Part shown: piece after piece, positions 18,240-25,953 of the stretch
Layout: each line of letters starts with the position of its first letter
Numbering within the stretch: the first letter of the stretch is position 1
Source: Pseudomonas sp. LD120
GTDB taxonomy: Bacteria > Pseudomonadota > Gammaproteobacteria > Pseudomonadales > Pseudomonadaceae
Length of the DNA: 64,000 nt
Assembly: GCF_009861525.1 (NCBI RefSeq)
Contig: NZ_WVHL01000005.1
Span: 434,001 to 498,000, forward strand
Direction of reading: 5' to 3'
Translations under genes and position numbers: made by a program
The notes under the pieces: generated by a model
Database searches by the model: none
The model's input: the letters and a program-made list of their open reading frames with translations, nothing else
What the model was told of the DNA's origin: nothing

Positions 18240-18455
18240 TTACGCAGGCTCAGTCGCCTGGTATTCCAGCAGGTCGCCGGGTTGGCAGTCGAGTGCGGCG
18301 CAGAGTTTGTCGAGGGTCTCGATTTTCATCCCCTTGACCTTGCCATTTTTCAGCAACGACAGATTCGCCTCGGTAATGCCCAGGATGGCGGCCAGCTCTT
18401 TGGAGCGAATCTTGTTTTTAGCCATGACAACGTCAAGCCGAACGATAATGGTCAT
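18240..18455 (-). CDS. Small XRE/Cro-type regulator
   Basis: A 71-residue single-domain helix-turn-helix protein: IRSKELAAILGITEANLSLL then KGMKIETLDKLCAALDCQPGDLLEY. This short type is normally encoded next to a DUF2975 membrane protein, exactly as here (9-bp gap). The pair is thought to form a membrane-linked regulatory unit, but the signal is unknown. The start at 18455 (MTIIVRLDVVM) is the first in the frame. An internal Met at residue 11 is possible. Confidence 0.85.
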   Translation of the reverse strand: MTIIVRLDVVMAKNKIRSKELAAILGITEANLSLLKNGKVKGMKIETLDKLCAALDCQPGDLLEYQATEPA

Positions 18456-18464
18456 CTCATTGTT

Positions 18465-19043
18465 CTATATGTAGTGACTGTGTTCATCACTGAGGACTTT
18501 GGCGTCGCGCATGATAATGGAAAATGAGCAGAGCAAGATTCCTTTGACCACCTCGTAGGCCGCGTAGGACGAGAAACCTGCAGAAATCTGCAGAATGCGC
18601 TGGCCCGCTGGCAGGTCAAAGGACAGGGCCAGGCCTTGCAGGGTTTCCATCATCGGGAAGGTGGCCGGTGCGACGATCCACAGCATGCCCACGCGCCAGA
18701 GGATGCGGATATTGCGGTCGCTCCAGGTTTCGCCGCGCGACAGACGCAGGAAGAACACCCCAGTCAGGTACAGGGCGAAGCTCGACAGCAGCAGGGGCAG
18801 GAAGTCGAGAATCACCAGCAGGGTGAAGCTTGCGGACGAGAGTTTGAAATCGGCTTCCAGCAGGCGCGGCGAGTGGTCGGCGAAGACGCTGAGCAGCGCG
18901 CCCAGAACCTGGTCCTTGTTGTAGATCCACATTCCGGCGTTGCCGCCGACCTCGACCACACCCATGACCCAGGCCAGGATCGCGGCCAGAAGGCCGACCC
19001 GTCGTAAGCGGTATTGGGCCGAGCCGTTGATTTGGGAATGCAT
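18465..19043 (-). CDS. DUF2975 membrane protein
   Basis: A 192-residue integral membrane protein with four hydrophobic segments (about residues 15-38, 75-98, 115-135 and 160-178). The arrangement, with a conserved EVVKG segment before the last helix, and the downstream XRE gene identify the DUF2975 family. It may sequester or modulate its XRE partner. Such pairs often occur in accessory regions, as here. Upstream, 19050-19118 is AT-rich (TGATAAATAATTATCG) and probably holds its promoter. Confidence 0.8.
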   Translation of the reverse strand: MHSQINGSAQYRLRRVGLLAAILAWVMGVVEVGGNAGMWIYNKDQVLGALLSVFADHSPRLLEADFKLSSASFTLLVILDFLPLLLSSFALYLTGVFFLRLSRGETWSDRNIRILWRVGMLWIVAPATFPMMETLQGLALSFDLPAGQRILQISAGFSSYAAYEVVKGILLCSFSIIMRDAKVLSDEHSHYI

Positions 19044-19118
19044 GCGTTATTCCTTGCAAAACGTTGGGGTGGCGGATTATTGATAAATAATTATCGAATT
19101 ACAATAATTTATTTCTCT

Positions 19119-19207
19119 TTGAGTGCCTTGGGGTCATAGCCAGGAATGGGGCCTCTGATGCCTGGCGGATCGCCGCGAGCCTTCAGGAGCCACGCGGTGT
19201 GGTCGAA
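19119..19207 (-). pseudogene. In-frame coding tail of an unknown protein after the DUF6392 stop
   Basis: Directly after the DUF6392 stop (TGA at 19208-19210) the same frame continues FDHTAWLLKARGDPPGIRG then PIPGYDPKALKEK and ends TAA at 19119-19121. The codon use and amino acid choice look like true protein. It is either the 3' scrap of a deleted gene or an extension cut off by a new stop. No start codon lies inside it. Confidence 0.5.
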
Positions 19208-19684
19208 TCAGTCGCGCTGCGGCTCCAGCAAGTCGAATGACAGGACCTTGATCTGCAGGTCGGCGTTATAGACGAAACCAACCCGCGCACTGGGATGCAG
19301 GTGCCCCGGCAGGTGGTAGCTCTCCCAGGCATTGAGCGTGTGTTGCCCGTCCGCTGACGGCCTACGTTCCCACGAGCGCAGGGGCGTACCCAACAGGTTG
19401 CGAATGTCGGTGCGGGTCATGCTGCGTGAGAACGGGTCGGGCAGTTCGCCGCTGTAGAACGAGCGCCCCGCTTCAAGGGGCATGAGCTCGATCAGCACCT
19501 TTTCCAGGGCTAGGCTGTCTTCCCAGAAGTCCAGCGTCAGGCCGGGCTCGACGATCACGGTCAGCCATTCGAATTCGTCGTAGAGCTTGTCCGTCGGGGG
19601 CTCGATGCTTTCGCCTTGGGCGACCAACTCTTCGTAGGTGAGGCCCATGCCCTGTACTAGGCGACTGATCGTTGCGACGTCCAT
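19208..19684 (-). CDS. DUF6392-like protein (pyocin-immunity-like)
   Basis: A 158-residue acidic cytoplasmic protein. The opening TISRLVQGMGLTYEELVAQG and the later YSGELPDPFSRSMTRTDIRNLLGTPLRSWE resemble, from memory, Pseudomonas proteins filed as DUF6392 or pyocin immunity protein. It starts at ATG 19684 and is the last intact gene of the effector-linked operon, 38 bp after a truncated DUF6708 copy. A role as an immunity or accessory protein is inferred from position only. An in-frame tail beyond its stop is listed separately. Confidence 0.55.
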   Translation of the reverse strand: MDVATISRLVQGMGLTYEELVAQGESIEPPTDKLYDEFEWLTVIVEPGLTLDFWEDSLALEKVLIELMPLEAGRSFYSGELPDPFSRSMTRTDIRNLLGTPLRSWERRPSADGQHTLNAWESYHLPGHLHPSARVGFVYNADLQIKVLSFDLLEPQRD

Positions 19685-19722
19685 GGGGGCTTCGTGTCCT
19701 TGATTGAGTGCGTGCTGATTGT

Positions 19723-19769
19723 CGCGAAAAGATCCGTTTTTGGCTGGTGCCGGCGGCGGGCTTGCTCAC
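19723..19769 (-). pseudogene. 5' scar of a third DUF6708 copy
   Basis: From the GTG at 19767-19769, overlapping the stop of the preceding DUF6708 gene, the first 16 codons (SKPAAGTSQKRIFSR) repeat the start of both neighbours almost exactly. Homology stops at CGCGAAAAGATCC (19723) and unrelated sequence leads to DUF6392. This marks a third tandem copy deleted after its first 47 bp. Confidence 0.85.
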
Positions 19770-20728
19770 GTATTTTGGTCCTGGCTGGCCAATTCGGCTT
19801 CGCGTTCGGCGATGGCTGCGCAGAGCTCGGGGGACGGTTGGGCCCATTGCTGGGGAGGCAGAGGCTTTGACCATTCGATGATGGTGGGGTAAGGCAACTC
19901 GGGCGGCGGCGATAACTTCCAGGTTTGCAGCATCATTGCCAATGGAGCACCAAGCAGCACCGCCGCGATCACCAGCCAAACCGCTTGACCTATCTCCTGA
20001 GCCATGAGGTGTTGCCTTATGCCGTCAAGGTAGTCGCGACAAATTCCCCAAAACACACTTTTCCCACGTAACCGTTCTCGGCCGCCTTCAAAGTCGTTAG
20101 TAATCGGTAACGCCTCCGGCCCAATCTCCATATAACTGCGCACGCACTCCCACAAGGCCATGGCCGATGTACCACCGCCGCAGTTAAACCCCCAGTAAAA
20201 GTGCTGGTTACCTTCCTTGGCTGCGGGGTCCGGGTTTTCAAAGCCGATAAACAGCAACCCCATGGTGTTTTTACCCGCCTGACTGATCGAGGAGTGTTGC
20301 GTGGCGGCGGCCGTGACGCTTTCCCAGGGGACGATCCAATATTCGCCATCTTCGCGAGGCACGCACACCTCGCGACGCTGGCGATTGAAGCGAATGGGCA
20401 AGGGCACCTGGCGGTACAGGGCATAGATCAGGAGGAGGGTGGGGATGCCGGTGATTACCCCCCCTCCAACAAGGGCAAAAACACTCATGTCTGGAGCGAT
20501 ATTTCTAAGGACATAAGCCACCGATAAGAACAACATCACCAAGGGCCACAACCCCATCACCGCCGAACCGATGCTGTAGTTGCCAATATCGAGAAACACC
20601 TCGTTCTTGCGCCAGATGATATTGAGCATGTCGGACGGTTTTTGCCCGGTGGGCACGGGCAAGGGCGCCAGATAATCCTTGCGCGAAAAGATCCGTTTTT
20701 GGCTGGTGCCAGCGGCGGGCTTGTTCAC
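19766..20728 (-). CDS. DUF6708-type membrane protein, copy 2 (candidate T6SS immunity)
   Basis: A 320-residue protein with two hydrophobic segments near residues 55-105 and another pair near 235-265, and a cytoplasmic-looking middle part (RQRREVCVPREDGEYWIVPW). It is a tandem duplicate of the gene at 20725-21648: the first 65 residues, the block around 100-200 and the last 50 residues are nearly identical, but the membrane segments differ strongly. It begins with GTG 20728 in a GTGA overlap with copy 1. DUF6708 proteins are usually encoded after VasX/BTH_I2691-like effectors, and I infer an immunity role against a pore-forming toxin. Confidence 0.65.
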   Translation of the reverse strand: MNKPAAGTSQKRIFSRKDYLAPLPVPTGQKPSDMLNIIWRKNEVFLDIGNYSIGSAVMGLWPLVMLFLSVAYVLRNIAPDMSVFALVGGGVITGIPTLLLIYALYRQVPLPIRFNRQRREVCVPREDGEYWIVPWESVTAAATQHSSISQAGKNTMGLLFIGFENPDPAAKEGNQHFYWGFNCGGGTSAMALWECVRSYMEIGPEALPITNDFEGGRERLRGKSVFWGICRDYLDGIRQHLMAQEIGQAVWLVIAAVLLGAPLAMMLQTWKLSPPPELPYPTIIEWSKPLPPQQWAQPSPELCAAIAEREAELASQDQNT

Positions 20729-21648
20729 GTACTTTGGTCCTGGCTGGCCAATTCGGCTTTACGTTCGGCGATGGCTGCGCAGAGCTCGGGGGAGGGTTGG
20801 GCCCACTGTTCGGGAGGCAGAGGTTTTGACCATTCGATGATGGTGGGGTAAGGCAACTCGGGCGGATCAGACAGCTTCAGATTTTGTAATTTCTCCGCGA
20901 AATAGGTTCCCAGAATCGTAATGCAAAAGATGCCCCACAGAACGCCCACCAAATTGCCCTTACGCAGATCCATGATGATCGAGCCGATTTGCGTTTCCTC
21001 ATAAGGCGCAACACCTACTCGACTATCAGGCACCGACTGCGGCCCCAGTTCCATATAGCTGCGCACGCACTCCCACAAGGCCATGGCCGATGTACCCCCG
21101 CCACAGTTGAACCCCCAGTAGAAGTGCTGGTTACCTTCTTTGGCCATGGGGTCCGGGTTTTCAAAGCCGATAAACAGCAACCCCATGGTGTTTTTACCCG
21201 CCTGGCTGATCGAGGAATGTTGCGTGGCGGCGGCCGTGACGCTTTCCCAGGGGACGATCCAATATTCGCCATCTTCGCGAGGCACGCACACCTCGCGACG
21301 CTGGCGATTGAAGCGGATGGGCAAGGGCACCTGGCGGTACAGGGAATAGATCAAAAGTAGCGTTGGGATGCCGATCACCAGAGTCGTCATAACTGCAAAA
21401 ATATGCATTTCGTCATGATCGTGCCTGAACAAATAGCCCATAAATGCAGACAGCATCACCAAGGGCCACAACCCCATCACCGCCGAACCGATGCTGTAGT
21501 TGCCAATATCGAGAAACACCTCGTTCTTGCGCCAGATGATATTGAGCATGTCGGACGGTTTTTGCCCGGTGGGAACGGGCAAGGGCGCCAGATAGTCCTT
21601 GCGCGAAAAGATCCGTTTTTGGCTGGTGCCGGCGGTGGGCTTGCTCAC
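20725..21648 (-). CDS. DUF6708-type membrane protein, copy 1 (candidate T6SS immunity)
   Basis: A 307-residue paralog of the downstream gene, opening SKPTAGTSQKRIFSRKDYLA and closing with the same PELCAAIAER block. Hydrophobic segments lie near residues 55-105 and 240-262. It starts at GTG 21648, overlapping the stop of the effector remnant (GTGA), so it stays coupled to that frame. The divergent membrane parts (for example MGYLFRHDHDEMHIFAVM here versus VAYVLRNIAPDMSVFALV in copy 2) suggest different partner specificity. Copy number and coupling fit an immunity array. Confidence 0.65.
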   Translation of the reverse strand: MSKPTAGTSQKRIFSRKDYLAPLPVPTGQKPSDMLNIIWRKNEVFLDIGNYSIGSAVMGLWPLVMLSAFMGYLFRHDHDEMHIFAVMTTLVIGIPTLLLIYSLYRQVPLPIRFNRQRREVCVPREDGEYWIVPWESVTAAATQHSSISQAGKNTMGLLFIGFENPDPMAKEGNQHFYWGFNCGGGTSAMALWECVRSYMELGPQSVPDSRVGVAPYEETQIGSIIMDLRKGNLVGVLWGIFCITILGTYFAEKLQNLKLSDPPELPYPTIIEWSKPLPPEQWAQPSPELCAAIAERKAELASQDQST

Positions 21649-22871
21649 GTGTCGTCCTTGGGTTGCAGGTAAGTAACGCCGCTCTGCTGGTTGGCGAGCG
21701 GGTAGCTCGGTACGCGGTCCAGCTCGGGCGTGGGGTCGTCGTATAGGGCAATCACACCCACTCCGTCTTTCAAGGTAAAGGCCACGCCGCGTTCACCGCC
21801 AATGAAATTCCTGGCGCCCAGCAACGCCAGCAGTGGGGTGCGATAACGCAGGCGCAGGGAGACCGTGCTCGGCGGCGAACTCAGTAGGTTGGGCACGGTG
21901 TTGAACGGTCCGCTCAAGCGCAGGCCTTGCCCTTCCTTGGCCGGGATCCAACTGCAGGCGCTGCCGGGCAGCCAATGGGGCGTCAGGTCGCGCCAGGGCC
22001 GGGGCGGCTGGTAGCGGGCATGGGGCGGGCTGTTTTTGATCAGGTGGCGCGAAGCTTGGCTGTCCACCGGGTCACCGATCATGCTCAGCTCCAGGTAGAC
22101 GCTTTGCGGCTCGGCGCCGGGCAGGTCGATGCTCAGGGCGTCGATGGCACTGACAAAGCTCATGCCACTGGGGCTATTGACCGCCGGCACCGTTGCCGCG
22201 TGGCTGCGCATGCTGACCCGGGGCGTGTAGAGAATGGCGTACAGCCGGTTCAGTTCCTCTTGCTGGGCCTGGGGCGGAATCGGCGCCAGGTTGCCAGCGC
22301 GGCCCTTTGACCAGCAGCAATGTTCGAGGAAGTTTTGCAGGGGCTTTTGCTCAAGCAGCCAGCTGACCAGGTACAGCATCCCCAGTGCGGCGATCAGGAA
22401 GTTCAACGGCCCCATCAGGGTCGAGTAGCGCAAGATCGCCACTTCAACTTCCAACACCCCCGCCAGTGCCCTCAAGGTATAGCTGGCCCCGAGCAAGACC
22501 TGGGCACCAAAGGCAGCGACCTGCCCGCCGACCACGGCCTGACGCATATCCAGCCACGGATCGATGTGAGTTTGTACGCGTTCGAGCTGTATTTGCAGGG
22601 ATCTAAACTCCTGATAAGCAGCACCCGCCGACAGCCAGCCAATCACCCCACCAAACAGGGTGAGTGTGGAACTCGTAGAGCCAAAGAAATGGAACCTGTC
22701 TCGCTTCAGCCCCACCCGCACCACATCATCAATCACCCCGGTCAACGCCGCCGCTGCATACAAGGAAGCGGACACCGTATCGTTGATGCGCTTTTGCCCC
22801 AGCCCCTCCAAGGCCGCTGCTTCGCTCAGGTATTGCGCGGCATTGAGGACGTTGAGCAGCAAGGCTGCCAC
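21645..22871 (-). pseudogene. C-terminal part of a VasX/BTH_I2691-like T6SS effector
   Basis: A 408-codon frame from GTG 22871, open upstream to about 22900 without its own start or RBS. It carries four hydrophobic segments in its first 200 residues (AVAALLLNVLNA; LTLFGGVIGWLSAGAAY; VVGGQVAAFGAQVLLG; LNFLIAALGMLYLVSWLL) and a soluble C-terminal part ending YLQPKDDT. This matches, from memory, the tail of pore-forming type VI effectors that are normally about twice this long or more and are followed by DUF6708 genes. The N-terminal half is missing, cut by the deletion that joined it to vgrG. It is probably not functional as a secreted toxin, though the frame is intact. Confidence 0.6.
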
Positions 22872-22887
22872 GGCTATGGTCGAGCCG

Positions 22888-23568
22888 CTAATCGCGGCGT
22901 GTGACCTGGTTGGTGCGGGTGCTGAAACGCTGAGAAAAACGCCTGATCACCGGGTGATCGGCGACGTTGCCACTGCCGGGTTGATAGGGCGTGACGCCGA
23001 GCTTGGGGAACCAGGTTTGATCCTCGCTGAACACCAGCAGGTGATCTTCAACCGAGTGCTGGTGATGCCAGGCGATGCCTTCCTCGGCGCACAGGCGCTG
23101 GATGAACTCAAAATCGCTTTCAGCGTATTGGGTGCAGTACTCGCGCTGCGGGGCATTGTCGACATGAAAGGTGAACACATCCGGCAAAATGCCGTGTTCC
23201 TGGAGCACTTGAGCCACGATCTGCGGCACCGTCAGGTGCTGGAAAATCCGCTGGTTGTGACGAAACTGCAGGTAATGCAGCGCTGGCACCAGGGTCAGGT
23301 GGTAATGGGTCAGGCGCTTACCGGATTCCCCCACCTTGACCTCTTCGATGCGGCCATGCAGGCCCTCGCCCTCAAGGCCGAAGCGCAGAAACGCGGGCTG
23401 ACAGAGCAGGCTTTGCAAATCGAAATCGGGGTGTTCGCTGAGCAATTCGACGTGGATTGCATACAAAGCGCTGATCGCCTCGACGCCCGCAAAGGCCAGC
23501 ACTTTGAAATCATTGCGGACGGAGGGAATCAACAGTTCGAACTGCGCGGAGTCGGCCGGCGCGAACAT
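22888..23568 (-). pseudogene. Truncated vgrG (N-terminal 226 residues)
   Basis: Starts at ATG 23568 behind AAGGA. The sequence FELLIPSVRNDFKVLAFAGVEAIS, then LTHYHLTLVPALHYLQFRHNQRIFQ and ESDFEFIQRLCAEEGIAWHH, is the gp27-like base of VgrG spike proteins. It breaks off at STRTNQVTRRD followed by TAG. Intact VgrGs continue for several hundred residues through the OB fold and beta-helix tip. The break leads directly, in another frame, into the effector tail. No hcp or T6SS structural genes lie in the window, so this was an orphan vgrG island. Confidence 0.85.
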
Positions 23569-23990
23569 AAGCTTGTCCTTAAGCTGAGTAAAAATCGGCC
23601 GTGACACTAGCAATGTTTCAACGCCGCCAATATGAGACCCATCTTAAACACAGCACTCACTTTGGTCCTGGGCACAAGGTTTGTAAGGACGAGCCGTTGA
23701 ACAGGAGAACTAATTCGCTTTGTTGTGTAGGGCACATCCGAGAGAGTCACCCAACGCCTTTGAGTGCCTCGTACCTCACCGAGGGAGGCTGCCAGCTGGA
23801 CAGTCCTTTCCCGTTTGGCGCTGCCCTAGGAAAGGCTAAAGCAGCCTGATGCGCTTCACTGACAGCGCCGCTGGATCGCCGACTCGGCTTCGCATCCAGC
23901 GATTGGCCGCGTAGCCGCCGCGATCGCCTGAAACCGGCGCCGGTCGCCCAATCATTCGCCGCCTGTGGCTGCGGCAGCCGGAGATATTTA
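23569..23990. other. Non-coding stretch upstream of vgrG remnant
   Basis: No ORF with an RBS or family resemblance was found on either strand. A GC-rich hairpin (CGCTGGAT...ATCCAGCG) lies near 23871-23903. The left part presumably holds the vgrG promoter. Confidence 0.4.
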
Positions 23991-24039
23991 ATATTCGTTT
24001 AAGGAATTAATAAATAGCCTCTTATTCCTTAACGAATAT
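23991..24039. promoter_or_regulatory. AT-rich inverted repeat upstream of sulfur-linked hydrolase
   Basis: ATATTCGTTTAAGGAAT (23991-24007) faces ATTCCTTAACGAATAT (24024-24039), identical in reverse complement except for one A, with a 16-bp spacer. It lies 54 bp before the start at 24093. The AAGGAATAA half-motif recurs near other sulfur genes in the window. Probably an operator or activator site for sulfur-starvation control. Confidence 0.6.
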
Positions 24040-24092
24040 AGATCCCCTCCCTATACTCGTCCGGTAACAGACACGCAGCAGGAGAGTTCCCC

Positions 24093-24674
24093 ATGCGCAA
24101 CGCATCCATTCGCTACTTGATTGTGCCGGGCTGGCAAGGATCGCCAGAAGATCATTGGCAAACCCATTGGCAGAACAGCCTGCCCAACAGTGCGCGGGTG
24201 GAGCAGGCCGATTGGCTGACGCCACGCCGTGAAGATTGGGTGGCGGCCCTGGCCGAAGTCATCGCCATCGACGACACGCCGGTGATCCTGATTGCCCACA
24301 GCCTGGGTTGCATCACCGTGGCCCATTGGGCGGCGCGCGCGCCCGCGGCAGCGCTGCGCCAGGTGCGCGGTGCGCTGCTGGTGGCGCCGGCGGATGTCGA
24401 GCGTGCGGCCTGTGCGCCGGCCCTGCGCAATTTCGCGCCGATTCCTCGGGACCTGCTGCCGTTCCCCTGCCAGGTGGTGAGTTCGGACAACGACAGCGCC
24501 GTCAGCGCGCCGCGTGCCCTGGAACTGGCCCGTGACTGGGGCGCCGAAGCCGGGATTCTGGCGGGAGCCGGGCACATCAACGTCAAGTCCGGCCACCAGC
24601 GCTGGGAGCAGGGGTTCGCCTATCTCTATCGCCTGCAGAACCGCCTGGAACAACACGCCCTGCGTCGTGCCTGA
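24093..24674 (+). CDS. RBBP9/YdeN-family alpha/beta hydrolase
   Basis: A 193-residue serine hydrolase. The family opening YLIVPGWQGSPEDHWQTHW is clear. The nucleophile elbow is HSLGC (residue about 70), a GxSxG-like motif with Ala-His before Ser, and the catalytic His is in GAGHINVKSG near residue 165. Substrate unknown. The family is often found with sulfonate and sulfur-ester genes in Pseudomonas. Here it is followed by a sigma-54-type ATPase (58-bp gap) and a MetQ-like receptor, so a role in organosulfur use is inferred. ATG 24093 has AGGAG upstream. Confidence 0.85.
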   Translation: MRNASIRYLIVPGWQGSPEDHWQTHWQNSLPNSARVEQADWLTPRREDWVAALAEVIAIDDTPVILIAHSLGCITVAHWAARAPAAALRQVRGALLVAPADVERAACAPALRNFAPIPRDLLPFPCQVVSSDNDSAVSAPRALELARDWGAEAGILAGAGHINVKSGHQRWEQGFAYLYRLQNRLEQHALRRA

Positions 24675-24732
24675 GCGTATTTTCCCTGTTTAAACGCCCC
24701 CGTCCTCAGGCGGCCAGGGGCGGGAGTCTGCC

Positions 24733-25665
24733 ATGACTGTTCACGCCCCTTTCGGCCAGCCGCTGCTGACCTTTCCCGATGCGGAAAAAAGCCCCCTGAG
24801 CATCCGCGCCAAGGCGCTGGTGTTTGTCGATCCACGGTCGCGACAACTGCGTGAAGAGCTGGAGCAACTGGCGCCCCGTGCGATCTCGGTGCTGATCCGT
24901 GGTGAAACCGGCACCGGCAAGGAGCTGCTGGCCCGGCACATCCACCGCGCCAGCGACCGCAGCGGGTTGTTTGTCTCGGTCAACTGCGGCGCCATCAGCC
25001 CCACCTACGCCGACGCCGAGCTGTTCGGCTATGCCGCCGGCAGTTTCAGCGGCTCGGCCAGCAGCCGGGCCGGCTGGTTCGGTTCGGCCAATGGCGGAAC
25101 CCTGTACCTGGACGAGATCGGCGACCTGCCGTTGCCGATCCAGGCCAAGCTGCTGGCGGCCCTGGAGAACCACGAAGTGACTCGGGTCGGTGCCCAGCAA
25201 CCGAGCCCGGTGGATGTACGCCTGGTGGCGGCCACCAGCATCGACCTGGCCCAGGCGGTGGCGGCGGGCAAGTTTCATGAGCGCCTGTACCGCTACCTCA
25301 GCGAGGGCCAGTTGGAGCTGCCGGCGCTGCGTGAGCGAGTCGGGGATATCGAGTCCTTGGCCGAATATTTCCTGGGGATCTACAGCCAGCGCCTGGGCCT
25401 GCCGGTGCCGCTGATCAGCGAAGCCGCGCAACGGGCTTTGGAGCGCCACCGTTGGCCGGGCAACACCCGCGAGCTGGAAAACGTCATTCACTTTGCCCTG
25501 TTGGTCAGCAGCGGCGAGGAGATCTTGCCGGAGCACCTCAACCTGCCGCCGACGCTTTCGCCGCTGGAGCAGATCGAGCAATTGCTGCGGCAGATCGGCG
25601 ACAGCGGGTCCGCTGCCGAGCGCCAGGCGTTGCACCAGTTGTTGCAACGCACCGCCCTGACCTGA
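24733..25665 (+). CDS. Short sigma-54 activator-type AAA+ protein lacking a clear DNA-binding domain
   Basis: A 310-residue protein, almost all of it the sigma-54 interaction AAA+ domain. Walker A is GETGTGKE (57-64), Walker B GGTLYLDEIGD (121-131), and the arginine-finger region and sensor II RWPGNTRELENVIHF are present. Two oddities: the sigma-54 contact loop, normally GAFTGA, reads GSFSGS (103-108), and the C-terminus stops at ALHQLLQRTALT with no complete Fis-type helix-turn-helix. It resembles the SfnR group of sulfur-scavenging regulators but is shorter. It could act with a partner or be impaired. It lies 289 bp before a MetQ-like gene that has a -24/-12 promoter. Confidence 0.8.
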   Translation: MTVHAPFGQPLLTFPDAEKSPLSIRAKALVFVDPRSRQLREELEQLAPRAISVLIRGETGTGKELLARHIHRASDRSGLFVSVNCGAISPTYADAELFGYAAGSFSGSASSRAGWFGSANGGTLYLDEIGDLPLPIQAKLLAALENHEVTRVGAQQPSPVDVRLVAATSIDLAQAVAAGKFHERLYRYLSEGQLELPALRERVGDIESLAEYFLGIYSQRLGLPVPLISEAAQRALERHRWPGNTRELENVIHFALLVSSGEEILPEHLNLPPTLSPLEQIEQLLRQIGDSGSAAERQALHQLLQRTALT

Positions 25666-25678
25666 AACCCCGGCCACC

Positions 25679-25748
25679 GTAGGCGCTGGCTTGCCAGCGA
25701 AGGCGTTCGCCCCTGATGGCCTCTTCGCCGGCGAGCCGGCTCCTACGA
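25679..25748. repeat. REP doublet
   Basis: TAGGCGCTGGCTTGCCAGCG and CGCCGGCGAGCCGGCTCCTA form two palindromes separated by about 25 bp. They are the same building blocks as the 92-bp array at 9.9 kb. It follows the sigma-54 activator gene by 13 bp. Confidence 0.85.
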
Positions 25749-25881
25749 AGGTTGGCCCGACAGGCGGGAAATTGCAGGCTAGAGCGCTGGGATACTGTAT
25801 GAACAAAATGGAATATGAACGTGAATAAAAGATATTGTTCGGGAATAAAAAATCTCGGTATTGTCCGCTCCACGCCAGCAG

Positions 25882-25897
25882 TGGCACTTCACTGGCA
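25882..25897 (+). promoter_or_regulatory. Sigma-54 (-24/-12) promoter candidate for metQ-like gene
   Basis: TGGCACTTCACTGGCA keeps the invariant GG and GC with correct spacing and differs from TGGCAC-N5-TTGCA at one base. It lies 57 bp before the start at 25954. Upstream at 25810-25853 are three AT-rich GAATA-type words that could be activator sites. The adjacent sigma-54 activator is the natural candidate. Confidence 0.65.
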
Positions 25898-25953
25898 CCG
25901 AAATACGCAGCCCATTTGACGCCGTCGTCGATCTCGATACTTAAGGACCTCGC

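Noticed and set aside
18240..19043. DUF2975/XRE pair as a toxin-antitoxin system
   Set aside because: The pair is a common regulatory unit with no toxin fold recognised in the membrane partner.
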